A stretch of 18,601 nt of DNA from JBBQFC01 sp038321615 (GCA_038321615.1 JBBQFC010000063.1:1-18601); one strand, 5' to 3'. Numbered from the stretch's first letter, positions 1 to 7,878 are shown. Notes: a model not told the origin generated them from the letters alone. A program made the numbers and translations.

Positions 1-509
1 CCGTCTTGGTCAACTGCTCCCGGGTTGTGAACCCAAGGTTGGAATAAACAAGCATCTTGGAGCGGTATATTTGCAAAGATAATAGAGCTATTTGGCGCAA
101 TGGCCGCAGATATTCGCAAAGTGGTGCGAATGGCAAACTCCACAACCACCGAACTACCGCTATTAATATTGATAATTCCGGCGTTGCGATTGGGATCGCT
201 TATGCAAATATCATAAGAGCCTGCTCCGGGAAATGTATGGATTTCAATGTAGGTGTTGCGCTGGGTGTTGCGGCCTGAAAATTCGAAAATATCGGATCTT
301 TCTAATGTGTCCATTGGCGAGCCATCGCCCCAACTGATCGGTAAAGTAGGCCGATCGGCAGGCGCATCAACCTTGGTGTATGTGAATACCGTGAACTCGT
401 AAGTGTTACCTCCAATGTGGCGGTATATAATCTCACCCGCCCGATTATGCGTAGCGTATGCAGCGAGACTTCCAAAAGTCAAGAAAACGGAAAGCCAAAA
501 ATTTCGCAT
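1..509 (-). CDS. Large secreted surface protein, N-terminal part (runs off left edge)
   Basis: An open frame on the minus strand starts at ATG 509-507 and is still open at base 1, giving 169 complete codons. Residues 1-19 form a signal peptide (positive MRN, hydrophobic core, AYA before the likely cut), so the protein is exported. The mature start (THNRAGEI), the WGDGS motif at residues 60-64, the SDPNRN stretch near 105-109 and the HNPGA(x)DxDG stretch near 161-169 are typical, from memory, of very long Bacteroidota proteins with repeated Ig/PKD-like domains and a gliding-motility type T9SS C-terminus. That C-terminus lies outside the window, so T9SS export is inferred. A possible -7 box (TACCTTTC on the minus strand, bases 533-540) lies 24 bases before the start. 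The ligand or role in adhesion is unknown. Confidence 0.8.
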   Translation of the reverse strand, partial: MRNFWLSVFLTFGSLAAYATHNRAGEIIYRHIGGNTYEFTVFTYTKVDAPADRPTLPISWGDGSPMDTLERSDIFEFSGRNTQRNTYIEIHTFPGAGSYDICISDPNRNAGIININSGSSVVVEFAIRTTLRISAAIAPNSSIIFANIPLQDACLFQPWVHNPGAVDQD

Positions 510-826
510 GGTACCTGAGATAAAGCGAAGTGGAAAGGTAGGTAAAAATCTATGGTTTCGAAATGGATACATAGCTTAAATTCATTAACGGTATACATGT
601 TTTAACGGTCGCTTAGCAATCGAAAGTCGCGTGGAGCGAGTCGGGTTAAATCTCCCCACTCGCTTTGCGATTTAATCCGGCTTTGACCGCCTACTATACA
701 CCAAACCGTGGAGACACCCTATGCTCTAAACCGAAAATCTTCGGGCTGTAAGTACTGAAAACCGTCTCCTTCGATCCATCAGATTAAATTGGTGTAATTT
801 CGCGGCATAGAATTATTAAATAACGG
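510..826. other. Divergent spacer between surface protein gene and pdxA
   Basis: These 317 bases contain no convincing gene. They hold probable promoters for both flanking genes and a block of inverted repeats (606-689, 710-769) described separately. For pdxA the best -7 candidate is TAATTTCG at 795-802, one mismatch from TAnnTTTG, with a weak TTCG 21 bases upstream. If that promoter is right, the inverted repeats lie outside the pdxA transcript. Confidence 0.6.
606..689. repeat. Interlocking inverted repeats upstream of pdxA
   Basis: A 13-base arm at 640-652 pairs with 669-681, with 11 matches and two transitions that would be G-U pairs in one RNA strand. Its loop (653-668) contains ACTCGCT (658-664), which is the exact complement of AGCGAGT (635-641); that second arm overlaps the first, so the two stems exclude each other or form a pseudoknot-like fold. 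An outer pair CGGTC (606-610) and GACCG (685-689) encloses the block. Downstream, GGAGAC (710-715) and GTCTCC (764-769) enclose a small hairpin at 731-744 (CCGAA, AATC loop, TTCGG). Function unknown; it could be a structured RNA, a regulatory site or a dispersed repeat. Confidence 0.55.
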
Positions 827-1876
827 ATGAGTAACGAGAAATTAAAAATAGGCATTACGTTGGGCGATATGAATGGAATCGGTCCCGAAATCATTCTCAA
901 ATCGCTCTCCGATAGTCGGCTTTTTCAAGATTTTACACCGGTGATTTACGGGTCTAACCGTATCATGAATTTTTACAAGAAGCTACTCTCCATTGAAGAA
1001 TTTAATTTTCACGGTGCCGCCGATGTCGATGCAGTGGTTTACAAGCGCGCTAATTTAATCTCCATAACCAAGGAAGAACTCGACATTCAGCCGGGTACGG
1101 TTTCGGAGCAAGCCGGACGCTTAGCTTTTCTCTCGCTCGAGCGAGCTGTAAAAGATTTGGCAAGCAATAAAATAGACGTACTCGTTACGGCTCCAATCAA
1201 CAAGAAAAACATTCAAAGCAAAGACTTCAACTTCCCGGGCCACACCGAATATTTGGCCAAATACAGCAATGTGGAGAGCGCCTTGATGCTGATGTGTTGC
1301 GATGACCTTCGCGTCGGAGTTGTTACCGGCCACCAAGCCCTTCGCGACGTAGCCGATAGTATCACCAAGGCTCGGGTCTTGCAGAAGTTGCAAGAAGTTC
1401 ACAAAACCCTGAAACTCGACTTCTCCATAGCCAAACCCCGTATTGCAGTGCTAGGGCTAAACCCGCATGCCGGTGATGATGGCCTGCTGGGCAGGGAGGA
1501 AAAGGAAATTATTCAGCCGGCTATTGAAGAAGCTCGATCCCAAGGTATTTTTGCCATCGGACCTTATGCGGCCGATGGCTTCTTCGCTTCGGGTAGCTGG
1601 AAGCAGTTCGATGCCGTAATCGCCATGTACCACGATCAGGGATTGATACCCTTCAAAACCATAGCAGGCGAGTATGGAGTAAATTTCACCGCCGGTTTAC
1701 CTATAGTGCGCACTTCGCCCGCCCACGGCACCGCTTACGATATAGCCGGCAAGGGTTTGGCTTCGGAGCAAAGCTTCCGACAAGCGATCTATATGGCTTG
1801 CGATATCTACCATCGAAGAGCAGAGAATAAAGAACTTTTGGCCAATGCCCTTCAAGTAAGCGAAAAAGAGGCGTAA
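827..1876 (+). CDS. pdxA: 4-hydroxythreonine-4-phosphate dehydrogenase PdxA
   Basis: PdxA oxidises 4-phosphohydroxy-L-threonine with NAD(P) to a product that decarboxylates to 3-amino-1-hydroxyacetone phosphate. PdxJ then condenses this with DXP to make pyridoxine phosphate. The 349-residue protein has the usual family length. Three histidines, H169 (GHQALRDV), H214 (NPHAGD) and H269 (YHDQG), are spaced 45 and 55 residues apart, exactly as the metal ligands H166, H211 and H266 of the E. coli enzyme. H139-T140 (FPGHTEYLA) matches its substrate-binding pair. The start at 827 fits the family N-terminus (KIGITLGDMNGIGPE). The gene precedes yceD-rpmF by 58 bases but probably belongs to a separate transcription unit, since yceD has its own promoter motif. 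No pdxJ is in the window. Confidence 0.97.
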   Translation: MSNEKLKIGITLGDMNGIGPEIILKSLSDSRLFQDFTPVIYGSNRIMNFYKKLLSIEEFNFHGAADVDAVVYKRANLISITKEELDIQPGTVSEQAGRLAFLSLERAVKDLASNKIDVLVTAPINKKNIQSKDFNFPGHTEYLAKYSNVESALMLMCCDDLRVGVVTGHQALRDVADSITKARVLQKLQEVHKTLKLDFSIAKPRIAVLGLNPHAGDDGLLGREEKEIIQPAIEEARSQGIFAIGPYAADGFFASGSWKQFDAVIAMYHDQGLIPFKTIAGEYGVNFTAGLPIVRTSPAHGTAYDIAGKGLASEQSFRQAIYMACDIYHRRAENKELLANALQVSEKEA

Positions 1877-1884
1877 AGGCTTTT

Positions 1885-1910
1885 TTGTACAAATAAAAAT
1901 CCTACATTTG
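1885..1910 (+). promoter_or_regulatory. Probable promoter of yceD-rpmF
   Basis: TACATTTG at 1903-1910 matches the Bacteroidota -7 consensus TAnnTTTG exactly. A TTG at 1885-1887 is the only upstream -33 candidate, at a spacing of 15 that is shorter than the usual 17 or more. The -7 box lies about 24 bases before the ATG at 1935, leaving a short A/G-rich leader without a clear Shine-Dalgarno sequence. Confidence 0.5.
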
Positions 1911-1934
1911 CCGTCCCATTTTAGGGAAGATGTC

Positions 1935-2429
1935 ATGAAGGAGTTTCAAATTCCATTTTTCGGGCTTAAAATCGGAAAACACGAATTCGAGTTCAAGCTT
2001 GGCAAACCGTTCTTTGAAGCATTTGATACGTCCGAATTTGAAGAAGGCGACATAATCGTCGATTTGGAACTCGATAAATTGAGCAGTATGCTCGTTCTCG
2101 ATTTCACCTTCAAAGGTTCGGTAACTGTGCCCTGCGATCGCTGCGGCGCCGATTTAAGAATCGACGTTGGCGGGTTGGATCATTGGATAGTAAAGTATGG
2201 TGAAGAAGATTACGAAGATACCGATGATATTCTGGTAGTGTCGCCCACCACCCACGAAATAGATGTGATGCAACGCATTTATGAAATGGTGATACTCAAC
2301 CTTCCAAACAAAAGGGCGCACCAAAATTTGAGTGATTGCGATCAAGTTGTGATCGCTAAATTGAAGACCTATCAAACTGCCGAAGAAGAGACTGACCCAC
2401 GATGGAATGCCTTAAAAAAATTGAAGTAA
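1935..2429 (+). CDS. yceD: YceD family protein (DUF177), 23S rRNA accumulation factor-like
   Basis: The 164-residue protein belongs to the DUF177/YceD family, which sits next to rpmF in most bacteria and in E. coli and plants is linked to 23S rRNA accumulation. Visible family signs are a central CxxC (C67, C70 in VPCDRCGADL), an acidic stretch after it (about 89-98), LPNKRAH near 123-129, and the C-terminal DPRWNALKKL typical of Bacteroidota members. A third cysteine, C135, follows. The frame is open upstream to 1908, but translation from there would begin inside the -7 promoter box; the ATG at 1935 gives the usual N-terminus and is preferred. The gene is 15 bases upstream of rpmF and surely co-transcribed. 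The molecular role in Bacteroidota is inferred. Confidence 0.85.
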   Translation: MKEFQIPFFGLKIGKHEFEFKLGKPFFEAFDTSEFEEGDIIVDLELDKLSSMLVLDFTFKGSVTVPCDRCGADLRIDVGGLDHWIVKYGEEDYEDTDDILVVSPTTHEIDVMQRIYEMVILNLPNKRAHQNLSDCDQVVIAKLKTYQTAEEETDPRWNALKKLK

Positions 2430-2444
2430 CGTAAATAACATACC

Positions 2445-2633
2445 ATGCCACATCCCAAGCGAAAAATTTCGACCACTCGACGAGATAAGCGACGTACCCA
2501 CTACAAAATTTCGGGGCCGACTATCGCTACCGATACCACTACCGGCGAGGTGCATCTTTACCACCGTGCTCATTGGCACGAAGACAAACTTTATTACAAA
2601 GGTCGTGTGGTAATGGAGAAAAACGCCGAGTAG
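2445..2633 (+). CDS. rpmF: 50S ribosomal protein L32
   Basis: The 62-residue basic protein starts MPHPKRKISTTRRDKRRTHY, the L32 signature, and ends with the HLYHRAHWHEDKLYYKGRVV block typical of Bacteroidota L32. It is a structural protein of the large ribosomal subunit. It contains no cysteine, so it is the zinc-independent form, lacking the CxxC pairs of zinc-ribbon L32. It forms an operon with yceD, and a strong terminator begins about 20 bases after its stop codon. Confidence 0.97.
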   Translation: MPHPKRKISTTRRDKRRTHYKISGPTIATDTTTGEVHLYHRAHWHEDKLYYKGRVVMEKNAE

Positions 2634-2652
2634 CTATTTTAAAAATCTTTGG

Positions 2653-2682
2653 AAGTCAGCCTGTTTCGGCTGATTTTTTTTT
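2653..2682 (+). terminator. Rho-independent terminator after rpmF
   Basis: TCAGCC (2656-2661) and GGCTGA (2668-2673) form a perfect 6-base stem around a 6-base loop, extended by A-U and G-U pairs from 2653, and followed directly by nine T residues (2674-2682). This ends the yceD-rpmF transcript and separates it from fabH. Confidence 0.88.
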
Positions 2683-2719
2683 ACCCCAAAAGCCGAATTT
2701 CGCAGAATGATAAGTTTTC

Positions 2720-2727
2720 TAACTTTG
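2720..2727 (+). promoter_or_regulatory. -7 promoter box of fabH
   Basis: TAACTTTG matches TAnnTTTG exactly and lies 32 bases before the fabH ATG and just after the rpmF terminator, which makes a new transcription start here likely. Upstream, TTTCG near 2698-2702 is a weak -33 candidate. Confidence 0.5.
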
Positions 2728-2759
2728 GCGACTTCGCCCAAGAGGCTAAAGCTATCTGA

Positions 2760-3758
2760 ATGACAAAAGTAAGAGCTGCAATAACCGCTGTTGAAGGCTA
2801 TGTGCCTGAGTTTCGGCTTACGAATGCGGAATTGGAAAAGATCGTTGATACGAATGACGAGTGGATCAAAGCGCGAACAGGAATCTCCGAACGCAGAATA
2901 CTTAAAGACCACACCAAGGCTAGCAGCGATCTGGGCGCAGAAGCTGTTTCGGCATTGCTTAAAAAACGTGGGATTTCTCCGGATGAAGTAGATATGGTGA
3001 TTTGTGCCACGGCCACTCCCGATCACCTCTTTCCATCGACCGCCAACATTATTTCCGATAAATGCGGAATAACGAATGCTTGGTCGTTCGATTTGATGGC
3101 CGCATGTAGCGGTTTTCTATTTTCATTGGCCACAGCATCACAATTTATTGAGACCGGCAAGTACAAAAAAATCGTAGTAGTAGGAGCCGATAAAATGAGC
3201 TCGATTGTGGACTATTCAGACCGATCTACTTGCATCATCTTCGGCGATGCCGGAGCAGCTGTACTGCTAGAACCCGATGAAACCGGGGTAGGCATAATCG
3301 ATAGTATTATGCGTACCGATGGGAGCGGGCGGGCTTACCTCTACCAAAAGGCGGGTGGATCAATGTACCCATCCACCGCTCAAACTGTGGCCAATAAGGA
3401 TCATTTTATTTTCCAAGAAGGTAAAACAGTATTCAAATATGCCGTGAGTAAAATGGCAGATGTTTCGGCCGAAATACTTGAACGCAATAATATGACCGGC
3501 GACGATGTGCAATGGCTCGTACCCCATCAGGCCAATTTGCGGATAATCGACGCTACCGCCAACCGTATGGGTCTTTCGCCCGACAAGGTGATGATCAATA
3601 TCCAGAAGTACGGCAATACCACCAATGCTACTATCCCCCTTTGCCTTTGGGAGTGGGAGTCGAAACTGAAACGAGGAGATAATATTATATTAGCTGCCTT
3701 TGGGGGTGGTTTCTCCTGGGGATCGATTTATTTGAAATGGGCTTACGACCCCAAGTAA
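2760..3758 (+). CDS. fabH: 3-oxoacyl-ACP synthase III
   Basis: FabH condenses a short acyl-CoA primer with malonyl-ACP, the first step of fatty acid chain building, in the cytoplasm. The 332-residue protein shows the full Cys-His-Asn triad: C116 in MAACSGF, H256 in VPHQANLRI and N286 in YGNTTNAT. The N-terminal block (TNDEWIKARTGISERR, about 31-46) and the C-terminal AAFGGGFSWGS (312-322) are family signatures. It starts a likely fabH-accB-accC unit, with 47 bases before accB. In enteric bacteria plsX lies between rpmF and fabH; here it is absent. Primer choice (acetyl versus branched) cannot be read from the sequence, though branched primers are common in this phylum. Confidence 0.96.
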   Translation: MTKVRAAITAVEGYVPEFRLTNAELEKIVDTNDEWIKARTGISERRILKDHTKASSDLGAEAVSALLKKRGISPDEVDMVICATATPDHLFPSTANIISDKCGITNAWSFDLMAACSGFLFSLATASQFIETGKYKKIVVVGADKMSSIVDYSDRSTCIIFGDAGAAVLLEPDETGVGIIDSIMRTDGSGRAYLYQKAGGSMYPSTAQTVANKDHFIFQEGKTVFKYAVSKMADVSAEILERNNMTGDDVQWLVPHQANLRIIDATANRMGLSPDKVMINIQKYGNTTNATIPLCLWEWESKLKRGDNIILAAFGGGFSWGSIYLKWAYDPK

Positions 3759-3805
3759 GCAAACATTTTTACCTTTAAACGTTGCAATAGCCTTAATAGC
3801 CAATT

Positions 3806-4321
3806 ATGAAGCTAACGGAAATCCAAGACCTTATCAAGTTTGTCGCCCGCTCGGGAGTGACTGAAGTAGAAATTGAACAAAACAATTTCAAGATCACCAT
3901 AAAGAGCGAAGGCAAGGGCGGAGCAAAAGCCGCTGCCCAACCCGAAATGTACATGCCGCAGATGCAGATGCCTATGGGCATGCCACAGATGGCTATGCAG
4001 CAGGCAATGCCCGCACAGGCAGCCCCTGCGCCCAGCGCTCCCCAGTCGGCGCCAGCCCCTGCGGAAGAAAAGAAATCAAATCTTATCACGATCAAGTCGC
4101 CAATGATTGGCACCTTCTACCGCGCTGCTGGCCCAGATAAGCCCATATTCGCCAACGTAGGCGACGATGTGAAAGCGGGTAAAGTAATTTGCATTATTGA
4201 AGCAATGAAACTCTTCAATGAAATTGAATCAGAAGTGAATGGTAAAATCGTGAAAGTGCTCGTTGACGACGCCAGCCCTGTAGAGTACGACCAGCCTTTA
4301 TTCCTTGTGGAGCCCGCCTAA
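3806..4321 (+). CDS. accB: Biotin carboxyl carrier protein of acetyl-CoA carboxylase
   Basis: AccB carries biotin between the carboxylase (AccC) and the carboxyltransferase when malonyl-CoA is made. The 171-residue protein has an N-terminal helix-strand region (1-35), a flexible linker (about 36-92) and a biotinyl domain (about 93-171). K135 in EAMKLFNEIE is the biotinylated lysine; the family thumb lies upstream near 100-115. The linker is unusual: residues 48-68 hold nine methionines mixed with glutamine and proline, followed by the more usual Ala/Pro tract. The gene lies 28 bases before accC and is probably co-transcribed with it and with fabH. Confidence 0.96.
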   Translation: MKLTEIQDLIKFVARSGVTEVEIEQNNFKITIKSEGKGGAKAAAQPEMYMPQMQMPMGMPQMAMQQAMPAQAAPAPSAPQSAPAPAEEKKSNLITIKSPMIGTFYRAAGPDKPIFANVGDDVKAGKVICIIEAMKLFNEIESEVNGKIVKVLVDDASPVEYDQPLFLVEPA

Positions 4322-4349
4322 TTTGTTAGGGCCTTAAAGCCTTCCATCT

Positions 4350-5687
4350 ATGTTTAAAAAAATACTCATCGCAAACCGCGGAGAGATTGCCCTACGGGTA
4401 ATACGCACCTGCAAAGAAATGGGAATTAAAACCGTAGCTGTTTACAGCACGGTAGATGCTGATAGCCTTCCGGTGCGTTTTGCCGACGAGGCCGTTTGTA
4501 TTGGTCCGGCACCGAGCTCGGAGTCCTACCTTAAAATACCAAATATTATTGCCGCCGCAGAGATTACTAATTCCGATGCCATCCACCCCGGTTATGGTTT
4601 CCTTTCGGAAAATGCCAAATTCTCGCGTATATGCGGTGAAAACGGCATAAAATTTATTGGTGCCCTTCCCGATCAGATCGAACGAATGGGCGATAAGGCC
4701 ACGGCGAAGACTACCATGTTTGCCGCTGGGGTACCTTGTGTGCCAGGCTCCGAAGGCCTTCTGGAAAATGCTGAGCACGCCATAGAAGCCTCACGCGAAG
4801 TGGGTCTACCCGTTATGATGAAGGCCACTGCCGGTGGCGGCGGAAAGGGCATGCGTGTAATTTGGAAGGAAGAAGAAATAGAAGATGCTTTTGCAGCCAT
4901 CCAACGTGAAGCCAAGGCAGCCTTCGGAAACGATGGAATCTACATGGAGAAATTCATCGAAGAGCCGCGCCATATCGAAATACAAGTAGCAGGAGATCAA
5001 TTTGGCACGTTTTGCCACATGAGCGAGCGCGATTGCTCCATTCAGCGTCGTCATCAGAAATTGGTTGAAGAAACCCCTTCACCATTTATGACTAAGGCGC
5101 TGCGCAAAAAAATGGGGGAAGCAGCCATCAAGGCTGCGGCAGCCGTAAATTACGAAGGTGTTGGTACCGTAGAATTTTTGGTTGATAAGCACCGCAATTT
5201 CTACTTTATGGAGATGAACACGCGCATCCAGGTAGAGCACACGATTACAGAAGAAGTAATCAATTTCGACCTAATCAAGGAGCAAATCAAAATTGCAGCG
5301 GGGATACCCATAAGCGGCAATAATTACGAGCCACAAATGCACGCCATCCAATGCCGAATAAATGCAGAAGACCCGTACAATGGCTTTCGCCCAAGTCCGG
5401 GAAGAATAACGGATTACCATGCTCCGGGTGGCCATGGAGTGCGCATCGACACGCATGTATACGCCGATTACACCATTCCCTCAAATTACGACTCGATGAT
5501 CGCAAAGCTCATTGTGGTATCGCAAACGCGCGAAGAAGCGATCAAGAAAATGCACCGGGCTTTAAGCGAGTACATAATCGGTGGGGTGAAAACAACCATC
5601 CCTTTTCATCTTCAACTTATGGAAAATGAAAAATTCAAGTCGGGCGATTTCACCACCAAGTTTTTGGACGATTTCGAACTGAAGTAG
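4350..5687 (+). CDS. accC: Acetyl-CoA carboxylase biotin carboxylase subunit
   Basis: AccC uses ATP and bicarbonate to carboxylate the biotin on AccB. The 445-residue protein has the E. coli length and all three biotin carboxylase domains: the N-terminal fold with ANRGEIALRVIR (8-19), the ATP-grasp domain with K116, K159 and the glycine-rich loop AGGGGKGMR (161-169), and the metal and catalytic block E276, E288, N290, R292 and E296 (MNTRIQVEH), then R336 in QCRINAED. It ends 12 bases from the stop codon of the convergent dxs gene. No strong terminator is visible in that gap. Confidence 0.97.
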   Translation: MFKKILIANRGEIALRVIRTCKEMGIKTVAVYSTVDADSLPVRFADEAVCIGPAPSSESYLKIPNIIAAAEITNSDAIHPGYGFLSENAKFSRICGENGIKFIGALPDQIERMGDKATAKTTMFAAGVPCVPGSEGLLENAEHAIEASREVGLPVMMKATAGGGGKGMRVIWKEEEIEDAFAAIQREAKAAFGNDGIYMEKFIEEPRHIEIQVAGDQFGTFCHMSERDCSIQRRHQKLVEETPSPFMTKALRKKMGEAAIKAAAAVNYEGVGTVEFLVDKHRNFYFMEMNTRIQVEHTITEEVINFDLIKEQIKIAAGIPISGNNYEPQMHAIQCRINAEDPYNGFRPSPGRITDYHAPGGHGVRIDTHVYADYTIPSNYDSMIAKLIVVSQTREEAIKKMHRALSEYIIGGVKTTIPFHLQLMENEKFKSGDFTTKFLDDFELK

Positions 5688-5699
5688 AACCGGGCTAAT

Positions 5700-7643
5700 T
5701 TATCCGGCGAGCGATTTCGCAGCCGATCCTTTTACTGCTACCATCAACCGTGCCTTAGCTGCAATAGCCGCCGCATCGTAGCCGGCTTCAGCGAAAAGTT
5801 CTTCTTGTGTGCCGTGTTCATAGAATTCATCGGCCATTCCTAAGCGTGCCACCTGAGCAGAATAGCCATGATCGGCCATAAACTCAATAACAGCACTGCC
5901 CATTCCACCAGCTATACAGCCATCTTCAACGGTGATAACGTGCTTGAACTTCGCGAATACTTCGTGCAGCAAAATTTCATCGAGGGGCTTAGCAAAGCGC
6001 ATATCGTAAACGGCCGCGTCGATACCGTCGTTCTTGAGGATCTCGGCGGCGGCTAATGCAAAATTGCCCGGGTGACCAATGGTGAGTATGGCAATGTCTG
6101 AACCATTGAGCAGTTTTCGACCCGTTCCGACCTTAATCTTGCGCAAAGGTGTTTTCCACTCCGTCATCACACCCCTGCCGCGCGGGTAACGAATCGAGAA
6201 TGGACCCATGCCGTCGAGCTGTGCAGTGAACATTAAGTTTCGAAGCTCTTCTTCATTCATTGGTGCACTCACAATCATATTGGGGATGCAGCGGAAATAG
6301 GCTATATCGAATGCGCCGTGATGGGTGGGGCCATCTGCACCAGCAAATCCGGCTCGATCCAGGCAAAACACTACATGGAGATTCTGCAAAGCAACGTCGT
6401 GAACCACCTGATCATATGAACGCTGCATAAAGCTGCTGTAAATATTGCAGAACGGTACCATCCCTTGTGTAGCCAAACCAGCCGAAAAAGTAACGGCGTG
6501 CTGCTCAGCTATTCCGACATCAAAAGCACGATCGGGCATGGCTTCCATCATAATTTTCAGCGAGCAGCCGGTAGGCATGGCCGGAGTGATCCCCACAATT
6601 TTCTGATTTTTCTCTGCCAACTCTACAATGGTATGGCCAAAAACATCTTGATAATTCGGGGGTTCCGGACTTTTTGGAATCACCTTAATGATCTCGCCGG
6701 TTTCCTTATTAAAAAGTCCCGGAGCATGCCATTTGGTGGGTGAACCCACTTCGGCTGGCTGATATCCTTTTCCTTTTACAGTAACGCAATGAAGAATTTT
6801 GGGACCGGGAATGTCTTTGAGGTCGCGCATTACTTCCACCAGGCGATTTACGTCGTGACCGTCTATCGGGCCGAAGTATCGAAAATTCAATGATTCGAAG
6901 AGATTGCTTTGTTTTAGCAGGGCAGCTTTAATGGCGTTCTCCACCTTTTGGGCCACTGCCTGGGCATTGGGGCCGAACTTTGAAATCTTTCCGAGAATGT
7001 GCCATACCTCATCTTTGACCTTATTATAGGTATGTGAAGTGGTAATGTCGGTAAGGTAATCTTTGAGCGCTCCGACATTCGGATCGATCGACATGCAATT
7101 GTCGTTGAGCACCACGAGCATGTTATTGTCTTCGCTCCCGGCGTGATTTAGTCCTTCGAAAGCCAGGCCGGCTGTCATAGCACCATCGCCGATTACCGCG
7201 ATATGCTGGCGCTTAAGCTCCCCTTTCAGTCGACTTGCCACCGCCATTCCCAAAGCTCCCGAAATAGAAGTCGATGAATGGCCGACCCCAAAAGTATCAT
7301 ACTCACTTTCAGATCGTTTTGGGAAACCGCTCAAGCCTTTATACTTGCGATTGGTATGAAAAGTGCTCCTGCGACCTGTAAGAATTTTGTGACCATAAGC
7401 CTGATGCCCCACGTCCCATACGAGCTGATCGTAGGGGGTGTTGAATACGTAGTGCATCGCCACGGTGAGCTCCACTACACCCAGGCTCGCACCAAAATGT
7501 CCACCTTTCGTGGATACCACATCGATGATGAAATCTCTCAACTCATCGCAAAACTGTACTAGTTCTCCTTCCGTAATTTTCTCCCTTAAATCTGTGGGAA
7601 ATTCGACTTTTTGAAGCAGTGGTCCAGCTTGGTATAAATCCAT
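5700..7643 (-). CDS. dxs: 1-deoxy-D-xylulose-5-phosphate synthase
   Basis: DXS joins pyruvate and glyceraldehyde 3-phosphate to DXP using thiamine diphosphate. DXP feeds isoprenoids (MEP pathway), pyridoxal phosphate and thiamine. The 647-residue protein carries H49 in GGHFGASLG, the thiamine-binding motif from GDGAM (152-156) to NDN (180-182), YFGPIDGHD (256-264), the catalytic glutamate E380 in AEQHAV, and GPTHHGAFD (438-446) in the second domain. The C-terminal transketolase-like domain follows (about 510-630). The start at 7643 is preceded by a perfect -7 box. The gene converges on accC. It could supply precursor for the retinal of the rhodopsin at 13006, but no retinal or carotenoid gene is present here. 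Confidence 0.97.
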   Translation of the reverse strand: MDLYQAGPLLQKVEFPTDLREKITEGELVQFCDELRDFIIDVVSTKGGHFGASLGVVELTVAMHYVFNTPYDQLVWDVGHQAYGHKILTGRRSTFHTNRKYKGLSGFPKRSESEYDTFGVGHSSTSISGALGMAVASRLKGELKRQHIAVIGDGAMTAGLAFEGLNHAGSEDNNMLVVLNDNCMSIDPNVGALKDYLTDITTSHTYNKVKDEVWHILGKISKFGPNAQAVAQKVENAIKAALLKQSNLFESLNFRYFGPIDGHDVNRLVEVMRDLKDIPGPKILHCVTVKGKGYQPAEVGSPTKWHAPGLFNKETGEIIKVIPKSPEPPNYQDVFGHTIVELAEKNQKIVGITPAMPTGCSLKIMMEAMPDRAFDVGIAEQHAVTFSAGLATQGMVPFCNIYSSFMQRSYDQVVHDVALQNLHVVFCLDRAGFAGADGPTHHGAFDIAYFRCIPNMIVSAPMNEEELRNLMFTAQLDGMGPFSIRYPRGRGVMTEWKTPLRKIKVGTGRKLLNGSDIAILTIGHPGNFALAAAEILKNDGIDAAVYDMRFAKPLDEILLHEVFAKFKHVITVEDGCIAGGMGSAVIEFMADHGYSAQVARLGMADEFYEHGTQEELFAEAGYDAAAIAAKARLMVAVKGSAAKSLAG

Positions 7644-7668
7644 TGAGTAGAGATTAATTTAGGCTTAA

Positions 7669-7676
7669 CAAAAGTA
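7669..7676 (-). promoter_or_regulatory. -7 promoter box of dxs
   Basis: On the minus strand this reads TACTTTTG, an exact TAnnTTTG match, 25 bases before the dxs ATG. No good TTG was found at the usual -33 spacing, so only the -7 half is supported. Confidence 0.45.
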
Positions 7677-7721
7677 GGGAATTATTGTTGCCGACAGGGT
7701 TTCGGATTGGTCATAATAGGT

Positions 7722-7877
7722 GTAGAGCCGCGGCATGCATTGGCTCTGCACAGATCACAAACGGCAATCTCCTGAGGTCCGCAAGAGAATAGTGGACAAA
7801 ATCAGCCTGAACGATACCCAGAAGGGTTCGATCAATGGAAAGAACCCTTCTTCCCAAAAAATTGCCTATATTTTGGG
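7722..7877 (+). promoter_or_regulatory. Candidate structured leader of the acetyltransferase-racemase operon
   Basis: Four hairpins follow one another without overlap. The arms are 7722-7729 with 7742-7749 (8 pairs, one G-U, 12-base loop), 7777-7782 with 7792-7797 (6 pairs, one G-U, 9-base loop), 7820-7829 with 7842-7851 (10 perfect pairs, 12-base loop), and 7853-7862 with 7868-7877 (9 of 10 pairs, 5-base loop). The last arm ends one base before the preferred ATG at 7879, so it could hide the start codon. No T-run follows, so none is a plain terminator. No known riboswitch class was recognised. The role as an RNA leader is inferred. Confidence 0.45.
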
Positions 7878-7878
7878 C

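Noticed and set aside
57..278. Plus-strand 73-codon frame near the left edge
   Set aside because: It is the opposite-strand shadow of the secreted protein gene that starts at 509 on the minus strand, which has a signal peptide and family motifs.
5688..5712. CCGG repeats between accC and dxs as a shared terminator
   Set aside because: Only four paired bases with a 10-base loop and no T-run.
7828..7836. GTTCGATC resembling a tRNA T-loop
   Set aside because: The flanking bases do not form a T-arm and no acceptor or anticodon stem fits; the bases instead belong to a 10-base hairpin.
7735..7878. N-terminal extension of the acetyltransferase by 48 residues
   Set aside because: The frame is open, but the stretch is dense in inverted repeats, its translation shows no domain, and the ATG at 7879 gives a normal-length GNAT protein.
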